64,000 bases of DNA, taken from NCBI GenBank assembly GCA_027922465.2, contig BQMF02000339.1, positions 186,001 through 250,000 of the forward strand, read 5' to 3'. The position numbers were made by a program, and so were the translations under genes. This document shows positions 32,740 through 42,524 of the stretch, one piece after another. Positions within the stretch are counted from its first letter, which is position 1; every line of letters begins with the position of its first letter. This DNA is from Turritopsis dohrnii (taxonomy: Eukaryota; Cnidaria; Hydrozoa; Anthoathecata; Oceaniidae). A model generated the notes under the pieces. It worked only from the letters and a program-made list of their open reading frames with translations, had not been told where the DNA came from and searched no databases.

Positions 32740-33860
32740 ATGAAATCGTATGAACGAAAACGACGGAAGTCATCAGGAGAGCTGCGCATCAAAATTAAGA
32801 GTGCGGAACAGAAATGTCCCAACCAATGGCCAAAGTTCATGTCAGTGGATCAGAACAAGAAAGAGTTGGTAGATTTTTTGTTACATGATTGTTCCCATTT
32901 TTCCGCTCACAAAGGCCACTTTAATAATGGAGCCAAGCTATATGTGAGTGCGGGCAGAATTTTTTTCAAAATTTCTATGGAAAATGGTGTTATCAACAAA
33001 TCAAAGGTGGAGGCTTTACGAAACGAACAAGAAGAAGCTGATACGAAGGTTCTTCTTTATGCAAACTACTGCAGCAACTACCTTGGCGTATGCTCAATTT
33101 GCATATCGATAGTCAATGCGGATAATTGCTCTCCACGCTGATCGAATTGTAGAATACTTACTTAAAATTAGTGTCAGCGACTAACGAAGAATCTTGGATA
33201 CCTCACTTAAACGAAATCAACTTGGTGCTGAAGTCTCTGCTACATTGCCAGCGCTCAATTGCTTTACAGGAAATGATTACAACTCTTTCCATGGAATAAG
33301 AAAGAAGAAAGGTCCATCTCTTTCAAAAATGCTTTTGTAAAACTTGGGGATACATTGGAATTTGATGCAACTCTTTTCCGTATATTTGAAATCTTCGTAT
33401 CTCGTCTTTACGGTATCAAAAATTGTGACAATGTTGATACTAATCGTTATAAGAAGTTTTTGTCTCATTAAAAATAACCGGACCCACAACAATTACCGCC
33501 GACAAGAGATATTTTACTGTACCACCTAAAACGAGTTTCATATGCCACAGTAGTCATCCAAAGGAATTTCTTAAGTATCCCAATGGATGTGTGGACTCTG
33601 GTCGACGGTGAACTAAATATCAAGTAGATTGTGTGTAAAACCTTGCCGGATGACCTTGTCGATTTTATTTATTGCATGTGTCAAAACTCCAAATGCGAAT
33701 CAGACCGGTGTTTATGTTATTATCATGGCATCAAGTGCTCCGACATGTGCAGTTTGTAAAGATTGTTAGAATGATGATGATGATAATGATGACGACGAAA
33801 ATGGTTATGAAGATAATCATCACGGAGAATTTGCCACATTAAATTTATTCGCTTTTAACG
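32740..33860 (+). pseudogene. CXC-tailed cnidarian repeat protein, C-terminal part, copy 2
   Basis: The intact first frame (32740-33141, 133 codons) has KSSGELRIKIKSAEQKCPNQ, WPKFMSVDQNKKELVDFLL and EALRNEQEEADTKVLLYA, matching the family block with an EEADT..L.. motif. After that the frame breaks often: CFTGNDYNSFHGIRKKKGPS near 33249, and near 33640-33760 LPDDLVDFIYCMCQNSKCES followed by CLCYYHGIKCSDMC, a cysteine-rich tail of the tesmin/TSO1 CXC type. An acidic D/N run ends it (33770-33830). Upstream blocks are absent here. What the protein does is unknown to me. Confidence 0.6.
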
Positions 33861-34687
33861 GCAAAAAGTCAAACTACGGACTATAGGGAAGGTGACTTAC
33901 TTGAATAACGCCTATGACGTCATAAACAACGAATATTCAATATTTCCCGATTCAGTTAATATTATGATGACACCTAAATACTTGTTCGATGTATTTTTGT
34001 TAGTACTATTCATTAATTTTTACAATGTTATGTTCTGATCAACAACAAAAAAGATTTAAATAGTAATTTACTGTTGTGACGTCATCAAAACACATTTTGC
34101 TGCTGTGAAAGACCCACAAGAAAATCCAGAATGTCCAGCAAACATTTTTTGCACCTTCTTATGTGTGAGAACACACTCTGAAAGTTTCAATTTGTCCGGC
34201 AAATTTTTTTTGATTTTTGGCTCTCAGCTTCCTGACTATTATCTTAACATGAAGTTTGTATCTTGTATGCCTTTGTTGTTGGATGATAGAAATAGTTTGA
34301 GTGAAGAAATATGTTCAGAAATTGACAATTTTGCCAACTAAAAAAAAACACTGAAATATGTTTCACAAGCCGTGCCGTGCAAAAATTGTTGTCATCACTT
34401 TTTAACTGATGTGTTAGGAAAGGTAGAGAAAAAAGGTTATAGATTCGAATAGAATACACACAAAATGCATAAAATGAGATTGAGTGAAACTAAAGCTGGG
34501 TATCCAATTAATTAGATATAAAATTCTATTTTTTTGTGTTGATCATTTGCGTTAATGTTTTAGCGCGTTGGTGGACACTAGGCTTAAGAATAATTCTGAG
34601 GGAATTAATCTGGGGAAAATGGCCTTCAAGTTCCTCATCTTTAGGATCCCTGGGACTAAAACTAAATGATAGAAGAAATAGTAAAAC
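33861..34687. other. Intergenic, no gene recognised
   Basis: Two TGACGTCA sites lie at 33914-33921 and (as GTGACGTCATC) 34077-34087, the latter with the ATCAAAA context seen in the E monomers. An open stretch at 34105-34341 shows no domain. Confidence 0.4.
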
Positions 34688-34806
34688 TGCTGAAAACAAA
34701 TACTACAGGCTGTACTGCAGACTTTCGGCTTTGACTTCCGATCCCTTACTTTATTTGTCCTCAATAGCCTGTCAACGATTTTCAAGTTGATATTACAGGC
34801 TAGAGG
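34688..34806 (+). repeat. 119-bp dispersed repeat (second copy 40938-41055)
   Basis: AATACTACAGGCTGTACT ... CTTTCGGCTTTG.CTTCC ... CAATAGCCTGTCAAC ... GATATTACAGGCTAGAG is shared by both places at about 90 percent. Near-identical 12-mers AT ACTACAGGCT and AT ATTACAGGCT sit near both edges and may be a target duplication. Here it lies inside an ORF1-like frame. Confidence 0.65.
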
Positions 34807-34808
34807 TT

Positions 34809-35092
34809 TGTGGTATTTCCGATGAAATTTCTCAAGAGGATGTTGAAGGTAAAGTCATTCAAATTTGTGAAAAAATCGGTGTGAATATCGACCCTAGTGA
34901 CATTGAGGCTTGCCATAGGCTCAAGAGAGGCTCAAAGAACTCTCAACCCAGGTGCACAATTGTCAGATTCAAAAGTAGGAAACATGTAAACTTGATCCAT
35001 AAGAACAAGAAAATAGACCACGATTCCTGTACTTCATTTGTGTCAGTTCGTGACTTCCCTCACAGAACCAAACCAAATTTTCAGAAAATATA
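34809..35092 (+). pseudogene. Fragment of a non-LTR ORF1-like (Transposase_22-type) protein
   Basis: The frame has LEVCGISDEISQEDVEGKVI, then PSDIEACHRLKRGSK and CTIVRFKSRKHVNLI. This is the RRM-like part of L1/CR1-type ORF1 proteins, with the hallmark I.acHRl and ..vivrF.sr.... pattern. ORF1 proteins coat retrotransposon RNA. The upstream coiled coil is replaced by the 119-bp repeat; the frame ends at 35092 with no endonuclease or reverse transcriptase after it. Confidence 0.65.
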
Positions 35093-37282
35093 GGCCAAGT
35101 TATGTAGATGTTTTTCTCCTGTAGTTTTTGAGAAATAAGGTCATAATTTTTATAGATTTGTATGATATACTCGATAATTTCTTTATATCGATATTTTTCG
35201 ATTAATCAAGTAATAAAAAAACAATAAAAAAAGAATGAATATTCCAACCTTTTCATCGACACGTCAAGCTGGATCACTATGTTCTGTGAAATAAACTTAG
35301 ACGAATTAAAGTAAAAAATATGGCTGGTCGGTGGCCACGAGGATGAAAGTGTTTGTCTTTTCCATTTTGCCAGTGTAAATGACGGAGAATTAAGGCAGTT
35401 TACTGATAAAACATTTGAAAAGTTCATTGCTACGCGTACAGATTGGATAAGGTATTGATGAAGAAGGTTTAGAGGCTAAGTTAGTATCGAGAAGAGTAGA
35501 ACATATACGCGAAAACCAAGAAGGGTTGCAGAGTATCACCATCCAAAGTGTTATAAATACTTTTCTGATGTCACCAAAATTGAACGGGTCAAAAAGAAAA
35601 GGGAGAAAAGAAAGGCCCAAGAAAAACTAAAAGTTAATCATGGAAAAAGGAAACCATCCCGTCTTTCTGCTCCTTCACATACAGTAACAACAACAACAAC
35701 GAGTTCTTCATCTTCAAGTTCAGTGTTGTGTTGCCATATCATTCTGTATTATGCAAAAAATCAGATTTATGGTATACTGATAAATATGACAAAAAAAAAG
35801 GAAGAGACAAGAACTTAGTTAATATTAAACATTGGATGGAGGTGTGCTGCGACACAAGCAGCAGAAGAAAAAAATGATGAGAGTGTTCTTATTCATATTA
35901 GCTGGAGATAAGGAGAGTCAAAAGGTAAAAAATTAACTTATAAGTCTTAATCGTTAGCTGCTTCTGTTAAGCAAATGTCTGGTGTATTAAATATCTTTGG
36001 GCATTGTTGCGCCAAATCACTTTGGAAAAGTGCTGTTGCTACAATGAATTCTAATCAGAATAATCAGTCTGAGATATTCGCAACACGTGTGTATGATAAT
36101 GCTGGTTTTTTGGAAGAGACATTAAGTGGATCTGGTACAACTCATGTCACCCATGATTTTTTACATACAAAATCCATCGCAGGTCCTTAATTTAGCAAAT
36201 AATATTGTTTCTGTTAATAAACGTGGTGTAAGAACTGTAGACACTGACATTGCTGAAATACAAACATATTTTTGGGGAAAAAAATATCAGAGTATCAGAG
36301 TATTTTGAACAGAATAATGACATTTTGATTGACTCTGATCCTCTCCAGAATTATTTTAGAGTTCTTGATTTAGCACATGTCACTTGTAAAATTTGGCAGT
36401 TAAACTCCTCAGTTATTTTACCATGTTGGACTGGTTTTAATACAATTCGTGCACAAATCAACAGTTCTTATGACATTGTATCACCCATATCATACCCACC
36501 TATTATAAATGCACCTGTGACTGATATCTCTACAATAAACGAAGTTTTGAAAGCTGGCATCAGAATAGCCAACAGTCTTAAAAGAGAGCAGATTGTGATG
36601 GTTTTTGATGAGGCTGTTTATGCGAAAATCCAGATTATGCGGTGGAAACATAAAGAGTTTCTTAATCGGATTGTTGTTAGATTTTCATATGGTGATGTCA
36701 TTCTTAGCCATTTCAAAAGTCTTTCAAGATGATGGTTCAAAGGTAAGTAAATATGAAAAATATTTCTATCAATGCAGTATAGCCAAAGTACAATTTATGC
36801 TTCTATGCAGAGGCGGAGCTACGGAATTTTATTTGGAGGGGCGAACTTAGAAAATTTTGGACCTTTTTACGTAGTGGAAAAAATGTCGCCCACCATGGTT
36901 GGGCGACAAGAAAACTTTTCATATTTTAAAGCTCTAAAAGCTCTGTTTGCGGCTACTTCTGCCAAGGAAACGATTGTTTTCAAACGTATGGATGACAAGT
37001 TCAACATTAAAACAAAAATTGCTATCAGTTATTTCCAAATAATAAAAAAACTAAAAGGTATCTGCATTTAACAAAATAAGAAATATACAATAAATATTTA
37101 CAATGAAAGCCTAAATCATCAATGTTAACCAATAGTAAAATCTCTTTTAAAAGTAATCCAGGTAAGGTTAAACTTAAGCTTCGATAACTTTCACAAAATT
37201 AAAGAAGTAAAGACCATCAAATATGCACAACACGGTTTTAACGCCTATTCATCGTTGCTTGGTCAAATCTTCATAAATTTCC

Positions 37283-37603
37283 CATCGCGATTACATGATA
37301 AAATTTTCATCCTGCCTGACCGAGATCTCGGCTATCAAGAGCCGGGATCTCGGTTAGGCGGGATGAAATTTTCCCATGTAATCGCTTTGTCCCGGTTGAC
37401 CGGGACAAGTTCGAGGTTTGAGCATGCGTAGTTTGTCAAATCTTCAAAACACAAACAGAGAACATTTTAAAGACAGGGTTAGTTTTGTCCCGTCCCGCCT
37501 AAACGGGATGAAAATTTTGCATATAACACCGAGTTGAAATTCATCTCGGCAAGGCGGGATGAAATTTCATCCTGGCTAACCGGGATCATGTAATCAGCCC
37601 CTA
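37283..37603. repeat. Foldback element made of two nested hairpins
   Basis: ATTACATGATAAAATTTTCA at 37289 returns inverted by 37382, with CCGAGATC/GATCTCGG near the loop. A second foldback follows, GTCCCG..CGGGAT and CATCCCGCC..GGCGGGATGAAAT, ending GGGATCATGTAATCAGCCCC near 37603. The word GGCGGGATGAAAT occurs four times in both orientations. Confidence 0.65.
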
Positions 37604-37680
37604 AGTTATATTGCTATTAGGTTGCTTGTTGTGAAGCGCAGCCTTATTTTTGCGTAATATCTGTCTATTTTTATTTAATA

Positions 37681-38105
37681 TAACAAGAGCCAGATGGCGC
37701 AAAACGGTAGCAGCAAGCACCATACTTTCGAAAGCACGACCAAAAATTGTCATAAAAAAAAGTTAGTGTAAAGAAGTCTTATCGAATGTAAATGGGGTCT
37801 TATTAAGAAACGCCACCAGCAAATAATTTTCAAGACAAAGAAATGTACATACATGAGTCGAATTTTTTCAAGAAAAAAATTATAAGAACTTATGTGTAAA
37901 AAACGCGTCTGCTTCGAAAAAAATTAAAAACAATAACAAAGAATCCATGGACTCAAGAAACCAAAATATTTAATGCAAAATGACGGTTTAGATAGCTGAC
38001 AAACTTTAGATGTAATTAAAAAGTTCGTTAAGGTTGAACTACCGACGATAAAATCGTACCTTAAGCATTTTTAGTAAAAGTAACTACTTACTACTTTTAA
38101 CTTAA
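37681..38105 (+). repeat. Dispersed repeat R, second long copy
   Basis: Starts TAACAAGAGCCAGATGGCGC and ends ACTACTTTTAACTTAA. It is the inverse of 26585-27057. It is followed by a C-run (16 C at 38118-38133) before the end of element D. Confidence 0.8.
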
Positions 38106-38506
38106 CCGCCCCCCTTGCCCCCCCCCCCCCCCCTTTGACTACGCCACTGCTATGAAAACATTATGTCAACTTATGGTTAAGTATACAAGGTGCTTACTAT
38201 ACTGTATTGGCATCATTATATACTGTAATGGTTCTTTAATGTCACTCACTCCATTTCATATATTTGTGATATTAATCATTTTCTTTTATATCATTATTGA
38301 TAACTGTATTACATGAATGCAATTTTTTATTCTTTTTTTCCTGAAAATCCAACTCAAATCACTCCTCTACAGGTAATGTCTAACCATTGGCATTGAAACT
38401 GCATTACCTTCTTTTAGTATGGTTAATTTGAACTTTGTTTATAGGATATACTTATCGAATCTGGTATTGTTGCATCTCCTTCATGTCGAGGTGTGATGTC
38501 TGCTTT

Positions 38507-38827
38507 TATTTATTTATTTGGTATTGTTTTACGTGGCTAGTCTCACTCAGTTGCTCCTGCATCTGCTTTCCAGGAGGGGCCACGGCTTAGGATGGAGGCT
38601 CCGAAGTATTTGACACTCTCATGTGTGACACAAACCCAATCAAGGGCCTGTGCTCTTCTGGATGACCTCCTGCAACACACGATATATCATCTACCCAATT
38701 TTCCTCACATGGGTCCACCCGGCGCTATGGTACATTCACTCCCGCATGGTGAATCGCCGCCAAGGGGAATTGAACCCCGATCTCCCGCATGAAATACGAG
38801 AGTGATAACCACTATACTACGGCGCCA
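38507..38827 (-). mobile_element. tRNA-derived SINE, family 2
   Basis: On the minus strand the head reads GGCGCCGTAGTATAGTGGTT, then GGGGTTCAATTCCCCTTGGC, with A and B boxes like a tRNA-Asp/Glu. The body follows and the tail is (AAAT)n, seen as ATTTATTTATTT at 38507-38519. It interrupts an exon of the CXC gene copy between ..CRGVMSA and ..GKHYHR. The head at 57579 is the same family. Confidence 0.8.
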
Positions 38828-40080
38828 CTGGTAAACATTATCATCGTAGTATTGGAGCTCATAAATTGATGTACGAAGCTCTTAGTCGTTTAATATTCCA
38901 ATCCTACTTGGCTTCAAAAGATTATGAAAAGCAAGCAAGATATATTGGAATTTATTAGTGCAATGAGAGAAAGTTTCAATGAAAATCATTTTGAAGATTT
39001 TGTGCAAAAGCCTATTTTCCAAGAAACAATTACAGATTATCAAAGTTTCATTAAAAGGAGATGTTCTGAATCAGAGTTGTTTTCATTTTGGAGTGATTTA
39101 TATAGAAATGGTACAGTTGGTGTTGTTACATTTAAAGGGCTACTGCAAATTGGAATCTTCATCTGTCAACTGTTAATTCTATGCTTCCATGGTTTTTTGT
39201 TACCGATCGCATAAATTACTGTAGATACACATCTTGTTATTGGTTAGAAGTGAACATTCTTGATCAAACTTATAAAGGTTAGTTTCATATTTTACTTCAT
39301 TGCTGGCAACTACAGTTTCTTCCTTTAAAAATGAAGTTGTTTTTTTTTCTCAGATATATGTGATGATATAAAAACTAATTGGACAGTGAAGAGACAGAAC
39401 TGTTATGGACTTGCAAACATTACTTGTGATCAAACAATAGAACAAACATTTAATAGAAGTAGCTAGTAAAGTCAGAGGTGGTATTGTGGGCATCACTCGT
39501 AAACTTTGCGCTGTAAAACGATGGGTGCTGTCTCAAGTAGTGGAACGTGCAGTGTTAACTGAAGCTGCTGAAACATTTGCTGAGATATCATCATTTACTC
39601 GGTTGGTGTACAATGATTTTTTAGTTATATTACAGTACATATCCTTTTAGATTCACATAAACTAAAGAACTTTAATGATACATATCATGAAATACACCTC
39701 TTTATATTATAGCAAAAACTAAAAAACTTGAACCAAGGAAAGAATGTTTTCTGATAGTTTTCTGACAAACCCATGCTGTAATATACAGATTTTTTTTTTT
39801 TCAGTGGTAGAAAAGATTTGGATGCAACTAGGATCAATGGGGATAAGCAAGATGTTTTATCGATCATCAATACTATAGGCACAATGTAATCCCTTTTGAT
39901 GAGAAGAGAAATGAGCTGATACAGATAGCAATTGATGTAGTAGCTACCCAATCTATATGAAGAATATTCGGCAGATTGGAAAGCACCTTCACCAACGAGA
40001 AATAAAGTCCACGGTGATGAAGACATGAAGACCAACTGCTCTTATTCGGATGGTATCGAATAATTTGTCAGGAGAATGAT

Positions 40081-41636
40081 TCCATTCCAATCCAGCTACT
40101 TCTTTTTTTACTTTGATAGATTGTATGTAATAGACTTTTATACTTCGAGGGCACGTGACTGCCGCATTTGGTTCAGAGACAACGTTTCCTCCTTCAAGGG
40201 GGGTTTCACTGCCGGCTTAGTCAAACATTATAAATGTATTACGTACAGTACGGATACAACCTAATTATAATATTTCTTAATTGGATTTGAGGATACAATG
40301 AAACAGTAAGAGTTTCTAATGTTTGAAACAGGGAATAAAAATATAGATATCGCATATAAACTCAACCAATACCAAATTATACTGTGAAATAGTGTTGTTT
40401 TCTATTTGTTGTATTGTACATAATCAAGAGTGAATACTAGTCGGGAAGGTTAATGATGTACACATTTACTTAATAATGCAGCACAGATGTAGTTTATATA
40501 ATATTACATTGTTTTGATACCTTCCCGTCCAAAACTATGCAGTTATGAAGGTTATTCGATGTTTTCCCGAGTCAGACTCGTTACTTGCACGATTGTTAAA
40601 ATGTTTTGACATTAATACGATAAAAAGCACTCTCAACCAAAACAAAACTTTATTCTTAACAAATTATCTCACAAATTTTGAAATCCTTACATTGGTTTTG
40701 ACATTTTACTAACGAAACAATCAAAATCGATTTCATACGATGAAAATCGATACGCACGATAACTATAACTTTGAGACCTAATTACTCGAAAACTGCAGGT
40801 GGAAAACTTGGGAACTTTTCGAATTTGAAATGTACCCACTGAAAAACACCAAAATCAGGAAAATCAGTTGTTTCTGAGAGGGATGTCACGAAAAGTATTT
40901 TCCAGAGCTTTTTTTATGTGATGGATCATGGTCTAAAAAGCTGAAAGCAAATACTACAGGCTGTACTACACACTTTCGGCTTTGGCTTCCAGTCCTTTAC
41001 TTTATTTTTCCTCAATAGCCTGTCAACAATTTTCAAGTTGATATTACAGGCTAGAGCTGTGAGATAAAGAGACACGTGAACAAAATTAAGACTATCCATT
41101 TCATGGAAATCTTTTAAAAAGCATATGTGAATAAAATCCTTGATTATGAAATGTAATTCACAATAATGCCCTGTTTACATTTTGAGTTTCAGAAGATTGA
41201 GTCGATGAAATGCAGATATTGTTACTGACACACCATCATATTTTTAAGGCGTTGACATGAGCAACACCTAAACAGTATATTAGTCTAGATCAAGAAAAAC
41301 TGAAGCAATACTAAAGTTAACTAGGAAAAAACTGTTGCTTATAGAAAGCGCGTTCCTTTAAGAATAGCAAATATTGTATTTTCCAATATAATAAACAATA
41401 CGAATTTGAATTTTTAAGCTAAAATTTAGAATTATCTTTTTAAAAAAAGATTTTTAGATTCATATCATTGAAAGCTGCTGTGTTGCTCTAAAAAAGAAAA
41501 CAGTTAATCGTTGAGATAATAAAAGAACAAACATGATGATATAGATATTTGAGAAGCATAATCGAATATTTCTTGAAAATCAAATCTTTACCAACAGAGT
41601 ATATTTGATGAATTCGAGAAACAAACATTTTAAGCG
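40081..41636. other. Intergenic, no gene recognised
   Basis: Contains the second copy of the 119-bp repeat at 40938-41055. The rest is AT-rich with no supported frame. The last ~100 bp before 41637 would be the upstream region of the membrane-protein gene; no clear TATA box was picked. Confidence 0.4.
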
Positions 41637-41960
41637 ATGTCAGAAATTGGGGACTCGTTATTAACTGCAGTATCTATTTGCACCATCGTCGTCTCCATTG
41701 GACCCTTATTAACGAAAAACTATTTTTATTGGACAATATTTTTGTTACTTGTTTTTATGAGCTGTCTTGAAGTGGGATGCCATTATGTTAAAGATGTGTT
41801 CTGTCGATTTCTTCACCATAAAGAAAAAGAACGACTAAATAAAAAACGAAAAGAAAGTCGAAAAGAAACTTGTGATCGAAAATATTCACGTATTGAACGC
41901 ATGCGTATGAATAGAACGTTATCGACCAATGAGAGGAAAAGAAAAATTTCGATGAGATGA
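41637..41960 (+). CDS. Small two-membrane-segment protein, member 1 of an unrecognised family
   Basis: 107 residues. Hydrophobic segment 1 spans about 8-26 (ICTIVVSIGPLL within it) and segment 2 about 30-51 (NYFYWTIFLLLVFMSCLEVG). The tail, 57-107, is strongly basic (K, R, E) and probably cytosolic. The start is MSEIG. The protein at 54876-55190 is alike from its first residue: MSqfG, then CTIVV..GP, then Y..YW and a basic tail, with almost the same length. A third, shorter relative is at 53430-53657. I recognise no known family. No stop or frameshift is seen. The two-pass topology and localisation are inferred from hydrophobicity only. Confidence 0.55.
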   Translation: MSEIGDSLLTAVSICTIVVSIGPLLTKNYFYWTIFLLLVFMSCLEVGCHYVKDVFCRFLHHKEKERLNKKRKESRKETCDRKYSRIERMRMNRTLSTNERKRKISMR

Positions 41961-42425
41961 TTCTTAAAATATCTATTCTAAGTTTGATGTGTAAGATATT
42001 TTATTCTTTATATGGAATTTTATGTACAGCACATTGTGTATTCATTAAAAGGTTTCCATGCCAGAACACGTTCATATCGTAACTCCTCAAATAAACGCCC
42101 CTCTTATTCACTCGCCCCCACCCCCTAGTTGAACATCGATGTTCTTAAAAGTAATGAAATGTCAGGGTTGCAGTGTGCAGATGTGACGAGCAGCTGTACC
42201 TGTAGACATCTGCTGATTGCTGTTGTGTCACAGCCTATATTGTTGTTAGAAATGACTTCAGTAAATATTTTCGGGTCCCTAAAATTTTTGCGCACCTTTT
42301 AATTTTTGCGCACCTGCCAAAGAAAACTTTTTCTCTCTATTACGCGGGCTAATTCGTGTCTTCAGTCTCAAAATTCAGCTACTTTCAAGGATCTCTATAA
42401 AAAATACATAATTTTTTATCAAAAG
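41961..42425. other. Intergenic with element end
   Basis: 42073-42130 holds CATATCGTAACTCCTCAAAT then AAACGCCCC, the left end of the element family at 12741-13240, without its right end. AATTTTTGCGCACCT appears twice (42283-42297 with variation, 42300-42314). No gene seen. Confidence 0.45.
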
Positions 42426-42524
42426 TAAATCATAACCAAAGGTTTTTCTATTTAAGTAAGTTAATGTTTGACTAAAACGATACAAAGTAAATATATACAT
42501 GAAGGTGATATTGATATATCTCTA
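42426..42524 (+). repeat. 99-bp direct repeat, left copy
   Basis: TAAATCATAACCAAAGG ... GATATTGATATATCTCTA, matching 44848-44946 at 97 of 99 positions. It abuts the purine-rich tract (GGGGGAGATAG on the minus strand) at the 3' side of the Ty3/gypsy insert. Confidence 0.9.

Larger units (their letters stand above)
36808..38149. mobile_element. hAT-like element D (5-bp target duplication), composite
   Basis: Left end CAGAGGCGGAGCTACGG and right end (complement) CAGTGGCGTAGTCAAAG, flanked by CTATG at 36803-36807 and 38150-38154. The CAG.GGCGgA start and 5-bp duplication match elements C (45679) and its nested MITE (46965). No transposase was seen; a frame at 36772-37071 is unassigned. It carries a foldback element (37283-37603) and repeat R (37681-38105). 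It sits in the first intron of the CXC gene copy. Confidence 0.7.
35335..40080 (+). pseudogene. CXC-tailed cnidarian repeat protein, copy 3: long multi-exon broken gene
   Basis: Conserved blocks appear in order on one strand. ESVCLFHFASVNDGELRQFT (35343); YHHPKCYKYFSD then basic KKKREKRKAQEK (35527-35627); VYDNAGFLEETLSGSGTTHV (36091); LPCWTGFNTIRAQI, YPPIINAPVTDIST and VMVFDEAVYAKIQIMRWKH (36418-36655). A donor AAG/GTAAGTA follows at 36739. An acceptor TTTATAG at 38443 opens DILIESGIVASPSCRGVMSA; after a SINE come AHKLMYEALSRLIFQSYL and FISAMRESFNENHFEDFV, ELFSFWSDLY, LPWFFVTDRINYCRY. An intron (about 39279-39353) precedes ITCDQTIEQTF and GGIVGITRKLCAVKRWVL; a last exon near 39803 has DVLSIINTI and NPFDEK. 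Stops and frame changes occur throughout. The first intron holds a hAT-like element. Function unknown. Confidence 0.65.

Noticed and set aside
38760..38827. Possible tRNA-Asp/Glu gene on the minus strand
   Set aside because: Same reason: it is the head of a SINE with body and tail, and a second truncated copy exists at 57579.
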